DNA of 64,000 nt from Pipra filicauda (taxonomy: Eukaryota > Chordata > Aves > Passeriformes > Pipridae): the NCBI RefSeq assembly GCF_003945595.2, contig NW_024104312.1, forward strand, positions 1,302,001 to 1,366,000, written 5' to 3'. The notes beneath the pieces were generated by a model. The model was not told the origin of the DNA, ran no database searches, and saw nothing but the letters and a program-made list of their open reading frames with translations. The translations under genes were made by a program, and so were the position numbers. Positions 11,540-23,781 of this stretch are shown piece by piece; positions within the stretch are counted from its first letter, which is position 1, and the number at the start of each line of letters is the position of its first letter.

Positions 11540-12870
11540 TCTCCCGGCTCGGAGAAGTTCACGGGGGAGAGAACAAGCTCATCCAGGAGCGAGGCCGAGG
11601 CGACCGCGACTCGCTCCCAGGTGGGCGGGGGCCGCTCAGCCAAGGGCGCCCGGCCCGGGGGGCGGCAGCTGCAGGGCACAGCCCACTCCGCTCCCGGTCC
11701 CGCACCCGAGGAGCCACCCCACACCCCCCCGTACTGCGGCCGGAGCCCCGCAGCCCCCGCCACTTCCTCCCCTCGCAGGTACCTGCGTGCCCGGCGGAGC
11801 TCCGGAGGCGGCCCGGCAGCGACCCCCGCCTGCGTCCCCGCCGGGCCGGCGCAGGCACCGCGGGCACGGCGGCGCAGGGCGGCGGCCCTGACGTGGCAGC
11901 CAAGGCCGCGGCGGAGCCGCTACGCCCGGCCCGGCGCTCCCGCCCCGCGGAGCCGCGGCAGGAAGCACAAAGGCGGCCGGGCTGAGCCCGCGCCGGGGGC
12001 AGGTGGCGGCGGCGGCTCCGCTCCCCGGACCCGCCTCTCCCGCCAGCGGCTCCGCCGGGGCGCCCTCCCGCCCCCTGCCCCCGAAGTTTCCCTTCCTGCG
12101 CGGGGAGGAAGAGACCGGCGGCGGGAAGGGCGCTCGGGGGGCTCCTCGACTGACGGCGGGGCCGGGGGGCAGCGGCCGCTGAGCCCTCCTCCGCTCCCTC
12201 ACTCACCGCGCGGCGGTCACGGCTCGCTCAGCCCGGGCTCCGCTCAGACTTTACTCCTCCGCCCGTCCCCGCTGCCGACGTGGCGCCCGCCGCCGCCCGC
12301 CCTGCCGGCGCCCGCAGACCCCGCCCCAGCGCCCGGCGCGGCCCCTCGGCGGCCGGGGGGCGCCGCCGCCCCCGCCCCCTGCCCGCCCCGGGGCTGCCGG
12401 GCCCCGCGCCGGGAGCCCCGCTGGCCTCCGCCCCCTCCACCGCCGCACGTCCCTGCCGGCTCCTTCAGAGGGGCCGCCCCTCCGCCCGACCCTCGTGGCT
12501 TCCACAGGCCCGGGGGCACCTTCCTCCTCCGGGGAACGGGGCAGCCCCCGAAGGGTCCTGCAGGGCCAGGGCACCGAGGCGAAGGAAGGTGCCGGGTAGT
12601 GGCAGGGCACAGGACAGGAGGGAAGGGGTGACGGCGTTGCCGTAGCTGACCGAGATGCTGCGCAGTGCAGGAGATGGGTTTGCGGCGCTCGGTTGGGCTG
12701 GGAAGCGCCTCGGGCGAGAGTCGGGGTGAAGAGATGCGCCCTTGGGGCGCCCCGGCCGTGCTGCTGGCACAGCGGGGAGGCTGCAGGAGCTCCGTGCGGC
12801 ACGGAGCAGCACTGTCCTGCGAGGAGCTGCACCCAGCCCAGGGCAGCGGCGTGATGTGAAGCCGCGTCGC
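11540..12870. promoter_or_regulatory. TMEM263: CpG island, probable TMEM263 promoter
   Basis: About 1.3 kb of very GC-rich, CpG-dense DNA stands out sharply from AT-rich surroundings. It contains many GC boxes (CCGCCC or GGGCGG type, for example around 12260, 12320 and 12375). It lies upstream of the minus-strand TMEM263 start-codon exon, as expected for a non-coding first exon of a housekeeping gene. Two consensus minus-strand donors are inside: GCG|GTGAGTG with the exon ending at 12207, and CAG|GTACCTG with the exon ending at 11783. Long open frames here on both strands are rich in Pro, Ala, Gly and Arg. They are a composition effect, not genes. Divergent transcription toward 12.9 kb is possible for such an island but not shown. 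Confidence 0.85.
12207..12450 (-). other. TMEM263: Candidate TMEM263 non-coding first exon (5' border uncertain)
   Basis: The minus strand has the strong donor GCG|GTGAGTGAG, with the last exon base at 12207 and intron GT at 12206-12205. Sequence upstream of it (higher coordinates) lies in the densest GC-box part of the CpG island, so transcription probably starts somewhere between about 12250 and 12450. No TATA box is evident. The alternative donor at 11782-11781 would give a longer or alternative first exon. The start point is inferred and is not visible in the sequence. Confidence 0.4.
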
Positions 12871-15800
12871 TAATCCCGAAGATCTGGGTTTGCGTTAAGC
12901 AATGTTTACGTTGCACCCTGTATCCCAGCTATTATTCGAGTGAGCAGAGCTTCTCACATGCAGCCTGTAGGGAATAAACTTGTGGTCATCATGGTTTGTG
13001 GGCATGGCTTTCTAGGTAACTACACCAATGAGAATAACTGGGGAAAGACAAGTTTTCTGGTGCTCATCCCCTTCTTTGGGACCTCTCCATGTACATCTCT
13101 AAGGATCTCTGGGGATGAACAGTGACTTTCAAGTTTGTTAGATAAGGAAGTGCTGGATGGCCAAGGGAGAGAGGAAAGTCACAGGCACTTTGAATATGAG
13201 TTTGGAAACAGAACTCTCAGCCGCACAGGAATACATACACTATGAAATGCTTTGTGAGTTTAAAAAAGTTGTATAGGCAAAATACCGCCTAAACTTCCTC
13301 CTTCCTTTGTGCATCAATGTGATCCATAAGAGCAATGCTGCATGGGCTCGGAGGGGTTTGCTGGTAACAGAGACGTGGCATTCCTGACCTGCTGAACAAA
13401 TACCAGCCATATTCTTCGGTTTGGATCTGAACAGTGAAAGCATCAACGTGGGAGAATCCAAGTGAAAAAGCAAGGCTTGTGTCTGGTAGGGAGCACCCCT
13501 TGGGTTCTTCCAGGACATGGGAGACACACGGAGTGCAAGAACTATTTGCATTCTTTAGAAATACTACACAGGCTCAGAGGAGCTCTACTCTGGGATCTTG
13601 ATTTCCGTCTGGGAGGACTGGTCAGGGACTCTCCGAACTCAGTGTTTACAGAGAGTGTTTACCTGCCTGGTACTAAAAAACCCTGCCCACAACTGTTGCC
13701 ACCTTTTTGATCTTTGAGATGAGGATATTTACCTGTAGCTGCTATTCATTCCTTGCCCTAAGGCCCAGCTGTACATAGTGTTTTCTTTACATGCGGTGCT
13801 CTGCTTCAAATGCAAGGCCTGTAGCTTCTCGTGGCAACAGAAAGAGTTGCTGCTTGAATATTTTTTCTGTAGTAGAGTTAATCACCCATAAACTTTACAG
13901 CATGAGGCATCGAAGTATGTTTTGCCTCCTAGTAACTGAAAATTAAAGGCATTGCAGAGATTAAAACCTTTTCAGACTCTGAAAGACTTAGGATGGCACA
14001 GAAGGACTCAGTCAAGTGTTTTGCTGAGTTGACAGAAAGAACCAACTTCCTCATTAAACCACAGCCACTGGCAGAGGAGTTTCACTAACAGGTGTAGTAA
14101 CTGAAATAACTTCAGGCAGACATCTCTGTGAACAACAGAAAACAAATGAGCAGTGTCCCTGTTACTTTGCTAAACCAACGTCAAAGCTGAGGAAAAGGTT
14201 TTGGTTGCAGAGGTATCATCATGGCTATTTTTGGTCTCATTTAATTTTTCATTCACTGAACATTTCCTTTATAAATAGTTTCAAAGATGGTCTGCTGTTG
14301 GTATATTCAGTCAAGACTTATTTATATTATTTGATCTTACTGAGAAATAAGTAACGTTCCTTGATTGCAAATAGCATATAATTACCTTCTTAACAATTTT
14401 AAAATGGAAAAAATACAACATTCTGTCTTCCCTGGTGGAGGAGTGGTTCCTTCATTTAGATTATAGGGTTTTAGATTTTGTCTGTGAATGCACTATGATT
14501 ATAGATGCAGAAAATAATTGAAGTAAAAATATATACGTTTTGTATTCCATTATGAGGATTGTGGTTGCTTCTACTGCTGCAGTATCTGTGGGGAGCTGCA
14601 GCCAGAGTTGGAGTTTTACTGTATCGGATTCAATGTAGACGTAGGAAAGAGCCCTGAAAGTCTTTTGCTCTCAGTGCAGAACTTAATTGAAAATGTGATG
14701 AGTGTCTGCTGAATTCCTAGGCCTTGCAGTTCCATTTTCCCATTATAGGTAAACGTTGTGAAAAGTCAAAGCTGTGGGGAGAGCATGTGTCTGCTGAACT
14801 CTGCAGGCATGTGACTGGACAGCAAACTCCCACTGAACTGTTTGCTAAACAGGAGACATGTTGAATGAGGGAGGCAATGTGAGATACTGCATGTGCTGTT
14901 TCGTTTGATCCATTCCTAGAGATTGTGCAGTGGAGCAGCCAAGGCCGGAGATGGACCTTATGGGATGTTATTTTCTAAGTTGTGTGCCATGGATGTGAAT
15001 ACATCTCCATTGCAGATCCATACCTGTGATGTAATGGAGAGAGATTAGGCAAGGACTGTGCTTTTGCAAATTAGAAATATAAATCTATCTTGGGGCTTAA
15101 AAATGAGTTCCCTGAATAGATGACCTAGGTTAATAATGTGCTGGAAGGAAGGAAAGAAGAAAGGAGGGGAAGGAGGGAGATTAATATCCAACATTTGATG
15201 GTAGTGAGGCTGCTGGCCAACGTTCCTCCTAACAAAACCAGGGTGGAATGAAAGAGCAGGATACCCTACTCAAATGTATGTAATGTTGTCACTGCATATG
15301 AAGAGACATGCTTGATTAAGCGTGATACCTTACCTGCAGGTGCATCTCATCTCATAGCAAATGAAACTGTCTGTCTGGTTGGAGTACAGAGTGACTGGAG
15401 CATGCAAGGGAAGAAACTCAAAGATGTGGGTTGGTTGTGCAACATCTTTGATTGAGGGGTCAGAAAGTAACAGATTAAACATCCTACTGAAGTCCCATGA
15501 CAGTGCCAGGTACTGACAGAAAAGCCAGAGTATCCTCCTTCCTTTCTGTAACACAGCTGACTTCAGAGTTATACCAATACAATTTGGGAATAAGCAAGAA
15601 CAGATTTTAAGTCCTAGTCTGTTAAGTGCTTGGAGGTATCGGTTTTTTGTTACATGTGCACACACAAGTTCAAGTCATTATTACAATCTAATTATTTACT
15701 TAAAAAATTATCAAGATCCGTGGTTTTGCAGATTGTAGTCAGCTCATTACTGAGCCATTAAGAAACTGGTTCCAGCAGCAGGACTATTAATGAGCTTGCT

Positions 15801-18800
15801 TCAAGTAGTGTGTGTCTTGTGATTACTTGGCTCTCTGCCTCAGTTTAATTAAGATTTCAAATTTACATACTACTATTCAACCATATGTTGCACTAGTGTT
15901 TACAAAGGTGAATAGATTCTATTGTCCACATTTTATAGGTCAGGCCATGGTGTCATTTTGGGGTCAAGGGACAAGACTGAAGCCACTCATCCCCTGAGGC
16001 AGTCTGGATCTGTTGCTCAACCTGCAGGGTGGCATTTCTTCTGTAGAGCTGAGAAAATGATTGGGTAGACGTTGACAAACATGGAATAAAATAATCACTA
16101 TAATAGTATTTACTAGAACTGTAGTACCTGGTTTAATGTATTAATTGAGATTCGCAACAATCGCAGAAAAGCTTCCTATCTATAGAAGTACAGTGGCCTA
16201 TTAAAGAACTTACCTTTGACAGGAAACTGATCAAAATATTTGAAGTGGTTTCTCAGAGTCTTAAAGAAACAAAAAAGATAATTACATAAGAAGAAACACT
16301 ATTGTTCCTCCTGTCTTACACTGTCTTTTTATTGTCAGCAGTTATTTGATGTTCTAATCTTGCAAGTCCTGTGAATACGAGCAGTCATGAGTAGCATGAG
16401 CAAAGTTTGCTGAAACAAATGAGCCTGGAAAGGTCAGATCCCTGCCTTGAATAAATAGGTATAGATGATAATATTTCTGTTTAATCTCCTAGGTGTGGCA
16501 TGCTGCATAGAAATGCAGCAGCTCTTTTGTGACGCTTTGGTTTTTGTTATTAATTTTTAAATTAAATGTCCTTCTTGCTGTTTCCCAGCTGTATGCTCTA
16601 CTTACTACTGTGTTTTTGTAAGACTTTTTACTCTGTTTTATGAAGGTGGGAGGTTGAATGAGTTATCAGTTGGGTATGTGTTCACCCACTTTCATAGTGT
16701 CGAACCTCTGAAGAAAATTGTTGGCATGGGAACCTTCCCCAAGAGGTTGACATTTAAAATAATACGCCGTGCCAAGCATGAAGTCACTCCTCAAGTCTAT
16801 CTCTACCATGCCCCCATTTTTGTTGTGAAATAAAACATTAACATTATCGGATTTACAGATATATGCAGCAAGAAGTTCTTCCATGTTTTTGAGGTTACGA
16901 CTAACCAAAGATAAAACCCAGGCATGTAAAGGCATTGAGCACCTCTTTCCTTGCTTTTCTCTCCCAAGATGTCTCTGCAGAGCTGGATACCTGCCTTCCA
17001 CCAGTTTAATTAGACATTCAACTCCCTGCTCTGCTTCCTTGTTCTTCCCAGTGGACTGATGAGACACACAAGCATTTGAAAAATCAGGCAAAGATCTCCA
17101 GACTAGTTACAGCTATTTAATTATCAGATTATAGATAAGCAAGTGCTTTCGGGTACTCTTGGTACCTTCCAGAGGTAGCAGCATAACAGTAAACCACACC
17201 AGGGTCTGTCTTAGGTTCTAGTAAATGGTCTGATCAATGCTAGCTCTAAATCAAGAGAGCCAGCACCTTGCCCTGTTCTCAAGTTGTGCCTATCACAGTA
17301 GTGACATACCAGAGATTATTTTTGCTGTTATTGTGTTTATTCCTACAAACGAAAAGACAAATATGACACAGAGGTGTAAAATAGGTGTGGAAAAAGTCAC
17401 AGAAAGTACCTTCGTGTCACTTTTGAACTACAAGTCACCTACTTTAAATAAAAAGTAAGATCCTATTGACACTATTAAGGAGTGAATAGTTGGTGATCCT
17501 ACAGCTTTCTAATGTTGTGTCTGATCTCTGCCTGATCACTCCATACTTACAGTTGGCATATCGAGTGAATAAAAGGAACATTCAAAAGTAAAGGAAATCA
17601 CATGGTTTCACAAACCCTGGACTCCTGTATACAACCACATCTAGATTCTGCACAATGGTTTTGTACCCTTCTTCAGTATGTGGAGTATAGCTTCCTTTCT
17701 TCTCCTGATTTTTGAATCAAACCCTCTCCTTCAACTGCTTTTTCCCTTAAAGAAAAGGAATAAAAATAATAGCAGTGATGATGAGAGTAATTGTTAATTA
17801 CTTGCATTTTAAAGCACTGACTCACTCCTGTAATGCAGTTAACAGTCTGTAGAAGACACAGAACTACTTTTTGTTTTAAAGAATTGTTGGGATTGCTGTC
17901 CTTGCTTAGAGGACATGCCAGTACAACTCTCTGACATCCCATGGAGCAGACAGAGGTTGGGGGGGTGTGTGGTCAGCCTGAACTCGTGTAGTGGGAGTTG
18001 CAGCTTTGCCAGGTCCTGCCATGGATGATTTGGAAATTCTTGCTGTGCTACCAGGAAAGGGAGTGGGAGGGTGAAAACATGACTGCAGGCTTGGGGTTAC
18101 AAGGACTTAGGGAGTTTTTATCTGCCATACAGTGCACTCAGTGACTTTGCATTTCTGCAATCCTTTTCCCTTCATTAGTCATATCCCTTTGTTGACCCAT
18201 CATTAACCACTTGCCATCATTAGTTGCACTGTTTCAGAGTTCAGGCATTAGATAATGAGAGCCTTCCCAGCTTGCTTAGCTTTGGTTCATTTCTGAGCAA
18301 CACGAAGTACCTCGAAGAAAAAAGTAAAAAATAAGAGAAGACATCTTTCTGAGATGAATCATGGAAAGGGTAAAGCCTCACAAGAATGGACCATTCTTGG
18401 ACAAAATATAGTGTATCATATCCACTGTGCATTATGGGGAGTATGAGGGAGGTGGTGCCATTTCTTCATGCATAGACCCAAGACAATTAATCAAACGTAC
18501 AAAGGAATGTTCTGACTACTCATTGATTACAAAATGACAATGTGATAATTCTGATTAAAAATTGTAAACATACTCTCTAAATTCAGCCTAATACTTCCAA
18601 GCAAAACCACTCAAATCATTCCCATTTCTACAGAGATTAAATCACACACCTTGGTCACATGCTTTCCCCCCAAGTGGAAGTTCCCGGGACAGCTGTTCCA
18701 TCCATGACATCTTACGGTTCTTATTGTCTGGAACAATGCTATGGAGAGAGAGAATGAATTGCCCGTAAATCTAAACAGCTCAGGAGCCAAATCCCTTTGA

Positions 18801-20030
18801 CATTTTGTATTTTTCAGTTCCTCTGTGTTTGTTGGTCTGTGTCAAATTTGGAAAGGTTGCGCCTTGCACTGCTGTGATAAAGGGCATTTCAACTGAGATC
18901 TGGTGTTTCCTCAAAGAACTGGATGTGTGAGCTGGAAAGTCCCTAATCAGTGGCTGTTTCTCTGGTTTAGTCTCACAAAAAAAAAGAAATGAGAGGACAG
19001 GTTGGGTTTATTTCCTGCCAGTTTTTCTGCCAGACATGAGCAGCTAAGAAAGAGCAGGGCCCACACTCAGCTGGCTCAGTCAAAATCTAGGGGTGAACCT
19101 AGGAACCTCACCTCCCCGTCTGGAATCTGAGATCAGCCCAGAAGAGATGGACAAACCATGGTGAGGGCTCGTACTTAGTTTTTATTTCCTGATTTTTTGT
19201 CCCATCACGATAAAGGTAGATGGGCTACAGGTCTCTGCCAGCAGCAATACAAGGCATGGGCTTGATTGTATTCAGGAAGAGATTGTCTTTTAGCATCATA
19301 CTCCAGGTAGAACTACCAGTTCCTGAAGGAGTGTGCTGAGAGGATAGACCTTAAAATACTCATGAAATATTTCTAAAATTCATAATTATTTGACCTGTGC
19401 AAATTGTTGGACTCTAGTCTGCTTTAAAAATACACCTTTTTTTTTTAATTATTGTTTTCTGTACTTTGAACCCCAAGAATTTCACAGAGGCTATGAGCTC
19501 CTGTAGAAATGTGGGCTTCTCTCTGTCTGGTTGGGTTGCTCTGTGTTTCACCCCTAGGTCCTCCTGGGCAGTTCATTCTCCCAAGACTCCCTTCTGGAGC
19601 AAGCCTGATTTTTGCCCTGAAAAGGAAAGCTGGTTATGAACCCAGAGAGAGGAAATCGCTCGGGCTAAACCTGGCTTTGCTGGGAGAACCCTTTCCGTGC
19701 AGCATTGCATGTAAAACAATAAAACCATAGTGTAATGGATATAAACTTACATGAGGATTAGTCCATCTAAACATGATATTTAGCAAAGCTGCAAGCACAG
19801 ATGTCTTTTTATTCCTAATCTAGCTAAGCCCAAATGACATAAAACATTAAACAAACCTAATGCTCAGGCACAGAGATACCCATTAAAGGAGGGTTTATAT
19901 GTTTGCAATTTAATTCTTCTTCTACTGACGTGAGTTTATATATGGAATAACGTGACTGGCTCATGCCAATCCGAGAATCGAGATCTGGCGTTCCATACCC
20001 GCCTTCAAGGTAGGTGGAGGGTCATATTTT
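12871..20030. other. Intergenic, no gene seen
   Basis: This is AT-rich unique-looking DNA between the TMEM263 CpG island and the CTCF-type motif. It includes a purine-only tract (15143-15180) and a 141-codon open frame on minus 16666-17091 without recognisable homology. I see no CR1 copy, no splice-bounded exon set and no RNA gene. Confidence 0.6.
15143..15180. repeat. Homopurine GGAA-rich tract
   Basis: There are 38 consecutive A or G bases on the + strand, built from GGAA and GGAGG-like words and partly mirror-symmetric. It is low-complexity sequence of the type that can form triplex DNA. Confidence 0.8.
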
Positions 20031-20036
20031 TTAGTG

Positions 20037-20049
20037 CCAGCAGATGGCA
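20037..20049 (+). promoter_or_regulatory. CTCF-type core motif
   Basis: CCAGCAGATGGCA matches every position of the CTCF core consensus CCASYAGRKGGCR as I know it. It lies in a small region (about 19925-20110) with more CpG than its surroundings, about 8 kb upstream of the TMEM263 island. In the gap between two genes it could act as an insulator or loop anchor. Occupancy cannot be read from sequence. Confidence 0.5.
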
Positions 20050-23000
20050 TTCATACGCTTCGGGATTCCCTGCTCCGCTCTTCCCAATGCAGCATCTTCC
20101 CCCTCGATAGAGACCGAGTCCCTGACATGAGAATATCTCCCAAATTGGTAATGAACTTTGTTTTTATAAGGCTAGGAGTATTTCCTGTACCTTGTCCAAC
20201 TTGATAAATTACTGGACTGTGAGTATTAGATCTATTATCCCAGAGATTAAAATTGAAGTCAAATTGCACAGAAATTAACTACTGTGTACAATCTGTCATT
20301 TCCAAAACACTTTGGTGAAAGCTTGGAGGTTTTCAAGCAGCTGCTATATCTTTCATATGAACTTTTCAAAGCTATTTAATTATTTTGAGTTCCTTGGATC
20401 AAGCAGAGCATACACATTATCTAGAAACCTAAAGATTTTACAAACTGACTAAGTGCTGCATTTATTGAGGATTACCATGGACAGTTTGCTTGCAGGAAAA
20501 CAGCACCAAAGCACATTAGAAGCAATTTTTCAAGAGACCAGAAAGACACTACTATGTTCCCAGTTTTTCAAGGTTCACAGACAATACTAGGAAATAGCTG
20601 AGGTTTGACTGTCCACTCATTTCAGCTTACATAGCAATGTATCTCAACAGGAGGAATTAAATATTAAAACAACTCTGACATGACAAGAACTGCTGATAAC
20701 ATACTAGAAAGCAAAATGATTGGTAAGCCTCACAGAAACCACCCAACCAGATACCAAAGGACAAACTGAGTATTTGAAACACTCATAAATGTAATATGAA
20801 ATATGTAATATGTAACATTACTTCTGCCCTCTGTGTATCTTCTAAAGAACACAGTACAGGGGAAGACCCAAGTTCTGCAGTAATATTGGACTGAAATTAT
20901 TCCTAATCTCTTTAGGAGTGAAGATTTTATTATCTTTAGTGAGTTCAAGACTAGGCTGTATGTGAGCTGATAAATTCAAATGCCAGACTGGAAGAAGATA
21001 AAAGCTCCCTCAAACTTGCTGAAGATATTAATTGGTAAACCCATTGTTACTGTAAAAGCTCTAAGAGAAAAACCTGTGATGGAACTGACACTGAACGGTG
21101 CAATACTCGTGTATAGAGCTAGATGGCTGCAATGATGCACGAAGAATGTCCCGATCTGCTAATTCACTGTGGATGCTACTTTTGTTTTATACTTTGCTTC
21201 ATGTAAAACAATAATTTCTATCTTCATTTTCTTGACATTTTTATTAGGTACAAACTCCATCTGCTTTTGTCATCTGATTCTTCTAAATAAAGTTAATTGG
21301 CTTTAAGATTTGCATCAAATGACTTTGAGCAACGACAATTTTAAGCCAAGACTATTTCATTTTTAAGTAAAACATTCAAACTATATTTCTTCTACATAGC
21401 TGCTTCTTCAACTAGAAAATACAGGAAGAAGTTAAAAAAAATTAAGGTAACTACACATATTTAGAGAAATTTTTAAAACAAATTTTCTGGCAGGCAACCT
21501 GGTTTTACCATCATTTTATAACCTTTCAGAATACTATCTCTCAGGAACTCTCTCATTACCTTAGGCAGTAAATTGGCACAAAGAAAAACTTAACAAAAAG
21601 ATAAGCAAAGCGTTGGCGGGCGTGGGAGGGAGAACACATCTTAGTAGCTTACACAGGCATTTCAGAAATTTTTTGGGGGGAAGGGGCGTGTTCTGTGTTA
21701 GTTTAAAAGATTAAAGTTTGCAATCTGCACTGAGAGGAGAGTTCTTGCTAAAGTCTGTATACCAAAGCTGGCTGTGAATTGAAGAACTGTTGTAATTAGA
21801 TTACTGTAAATACAATAAGAAACTCACTCCTGGTGGTCTGGGGAGGGGTGTCATAGGGCACTAGAGAATTGTGTTGGCAGGATTTGGGACAGTTTGACTG
21901 AAAGCAGAGAATACAATCTCGAAATCCTTTTAATCTTCCCCCCTTCCCCACTTCTTTGGGGATTTGTTTGTCATTAAGTAACAGTCAAAAGATTAAGGAA
22001 GTATAAAATGACATTAAAGCTCACAAGTACTTCTATAAAATTATCAGTGCTAGTGTAGTCTTCAGCAGGGCTTGCTTCTGCCAAGACTTTCTAGAGCCAG
22101 GCAAAATTAAAAGAAAAGAGGCAGGCAGGCACAAAAGCAAGCCCCGTGAACATGGGCTGGAATACCACTTTTCCTGCTACCGCTTCGAACGCGGAGCCTC
22201 GCAAAGCGCGGAGGCTGTTGCTATGTGTCTGGGCTCAACAAGCTTAAACTTTGCATGGCCCATGCTAAACTAATTTGAGTCAATTTGTCTACATCATTTC
22301 AACAATCGTTCTGTGCATTTTGAATCGTACATACAACACTGCATGATAAAGGCCCACCGAGCAGATGCCGACTGCTCATTCTGCCGTGGTCTGGCTGTTG
22401 CTAGTTCTTCACCATGGTTTCTCCATATCCTAGTGACAATGTTAGTTTTTCGATGGTGAGGTTAAGTCTGTGCCTGGCTAGTTAAGACTTTTCTTTACAG
22501 AGGACAGATCCTATAACAACTGCCAGCTTTAAGCATGACCTTTAAAAATGAAACGAGGGAGTGTTAACTGGAGTATTTTTTTTTGTTTGTTTTTAATCTC
22601 CCAAGGGAGTTCAAAGGAATACAAGGAGATTTTGCAAGTAAAGTTTTAAGCCTGCACGAAAAAGAGACACCAATATCAGAAGCTGTTATCATAGGACAGC
22701 TGATCTAACCTGCTTACCGTTAAATAGTTTCAGTGTAATGGGTTTTGTCTCATTTGTAAACATGTACTTTGTAAGACAGTTTAATTTTTGAAACTGAAAT
22801 CGAGAAAAGAAAAAAGAATTAAGGCAACTCCACTCTGTGCCTAGGTAATGTAACGGGGCTGATCTGCAGTTGGTGCAAATCAGTGTAGCTGCAGAGGGAA
22901 TTAGCTGCATTATCCCATTTTCTACCAGCTAAGGATTTAGTCTTTGAGAACATCATATTTGGAGAACTCCAGTATTTCGTGAGTAAAAGAGTAAGAAGTA

Positions 23001-23589
23001 GCAGTAAAAAATATACCACATTCTCATGTGTGATAAATCCCTGCAAGAGGCATTAAAATCCATGTGTTCTGTAGGGAGAGAAAGCCTATAATTAACGTTT
23101 TTATTATTCTTGCACTGGCTTGATAGTTCCTCTGCAAGCCTCTACTGAAAAAGGATTACCTGGTGACTCTTCCCAATTTGGAGCCCTGGTAACTCCAGGG
23201 ACAGGGTGGTTGTTTTTCTCCCTCTCTGACAAACTACTGAGCATTTTTTGCTAGACCCACTTAATGTGGCAGCCATTTTCCTACAGCAAACTTTGAGATA
23301 ATTTTCAGTTTTGACTGTGTTTCCAAAACAACATAACTCTGCCCAAATTGTCAAAATCTGAGTTGGTATTAAACTTTACTGGTTTAGGGTTTTTTCCCCC
23401 CTTTTTTTAAAAACAAACAAACAAGCCCTCCTAAGATATTTAGGGTAGCCTCTCTGTGTTAACCAGAATTTTATTCTGATGAGAAATAAACAAGGATATC
23501 TTGCCTAAGGAGTCATTTTTTTTCCTATCACCGGAAAAATGTCAGTGAAAATCTTTCAGTGAGTCCATGTTTTGGGATGCAGAGGCTTC
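20050..23589. other. Intergenic, no gene seen
   Basis: This is mostly AT-rich unique sequence. The only local peculiarity I can support is a CpG cluster at 22181-22212, entered separately. Open frames are short and unrecognisable. Confidence 0.6.
22181..22212. other. Small CpG cluster with hairpin potential
   Basis: About seven CpG dinucleotides occur in roughly 32 bp within a CpG-poor neighbourhood. AGCCTC (22195-22200) and GAGGCT (22210-22215) are inverted around a CGCAAAGCGCG-like loop. It is too small for a CpG island. It may be a protein-binding site or part of a conserved element. Confidence 0.4.
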
Positions 23590-23611
23590 TTTTTTTTTTT
23601 TTTTTTTTTTT
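23590..23611. repeat. T22 homopolymer run
   Basis: There are 22 consecutive T residues on the + strand, flanked by GAGGCTTC and ACTGTTTGC. Read on the minus strand this is an A run, but no AATAAA precedes it closely, so a retrotransposed tail is not supported. Confidence 0.95.
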
Positions 23612-23729
23612 ACTGTTTGCTCTCCAGATGATAAAACCAGAGAGATGGGAAACATGGATAGCTCTGAAAAAGAGCTCAGTGGCTCTTTTTTAAATCCACA
23701 TCCTCCAGGCGTGCGCTCATTGCATTTTG

Positions 23730-23781
23730 ATTTGAATTTTAGGGCTCAAAATAAAGTTCAGTACTTTATTCAAATTCAAAT
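23730..23781. repeat. Nested inverted repeat
   Basis: The outer arms ATTTGAATTT (23730-23739) and AAATTCAAAT (23772-23781) enclose the inner arms AATAAAGT (23750-23757) and ACTTTATT (23763-23770). Both pairs are perfect and concentric, so the segment can form an extended stem with an internal loop. Confidence 0.85.

Larger units (their letters stand above)
4019..11782 (-). other. TMEM263: TMEM263 5' intron
   Basis: This is the stretch between the TMEM263 start-codon exon and the CpG-island promoter. It contains a CR1 fragment in each orientation (5452-5757 and 6931-6981), a short quasi-palindrome (5902-5962), several A-rich runs and no recognisable coding exon. Open frames in it, such as those at 4346-4777 on minus and 10609-10974 on plus, have no family resemblance I can see and are of chance length. 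A non-coding 5' UTR exon could be hidden here; sequence alone does not show one. Confidence 0.65.

Noticed and set aside
11482..12916. Long overlapping open frames on both strands (up to 336 codons)
   Set aside because: They lie wholly within the CpG island. The peptides are Pro, Ala, Gly and Arg-rich in every frame, which is what stop-poor GC-rich DNA gives. No domain or conserved motif is visible.
16666..17091. 141-codon open frame on the minus strand
   Set aside because: One or two frames of this length are expected by chance in 64 kb on both strands. There is no recognisable family, no splice context and no promoter signal.
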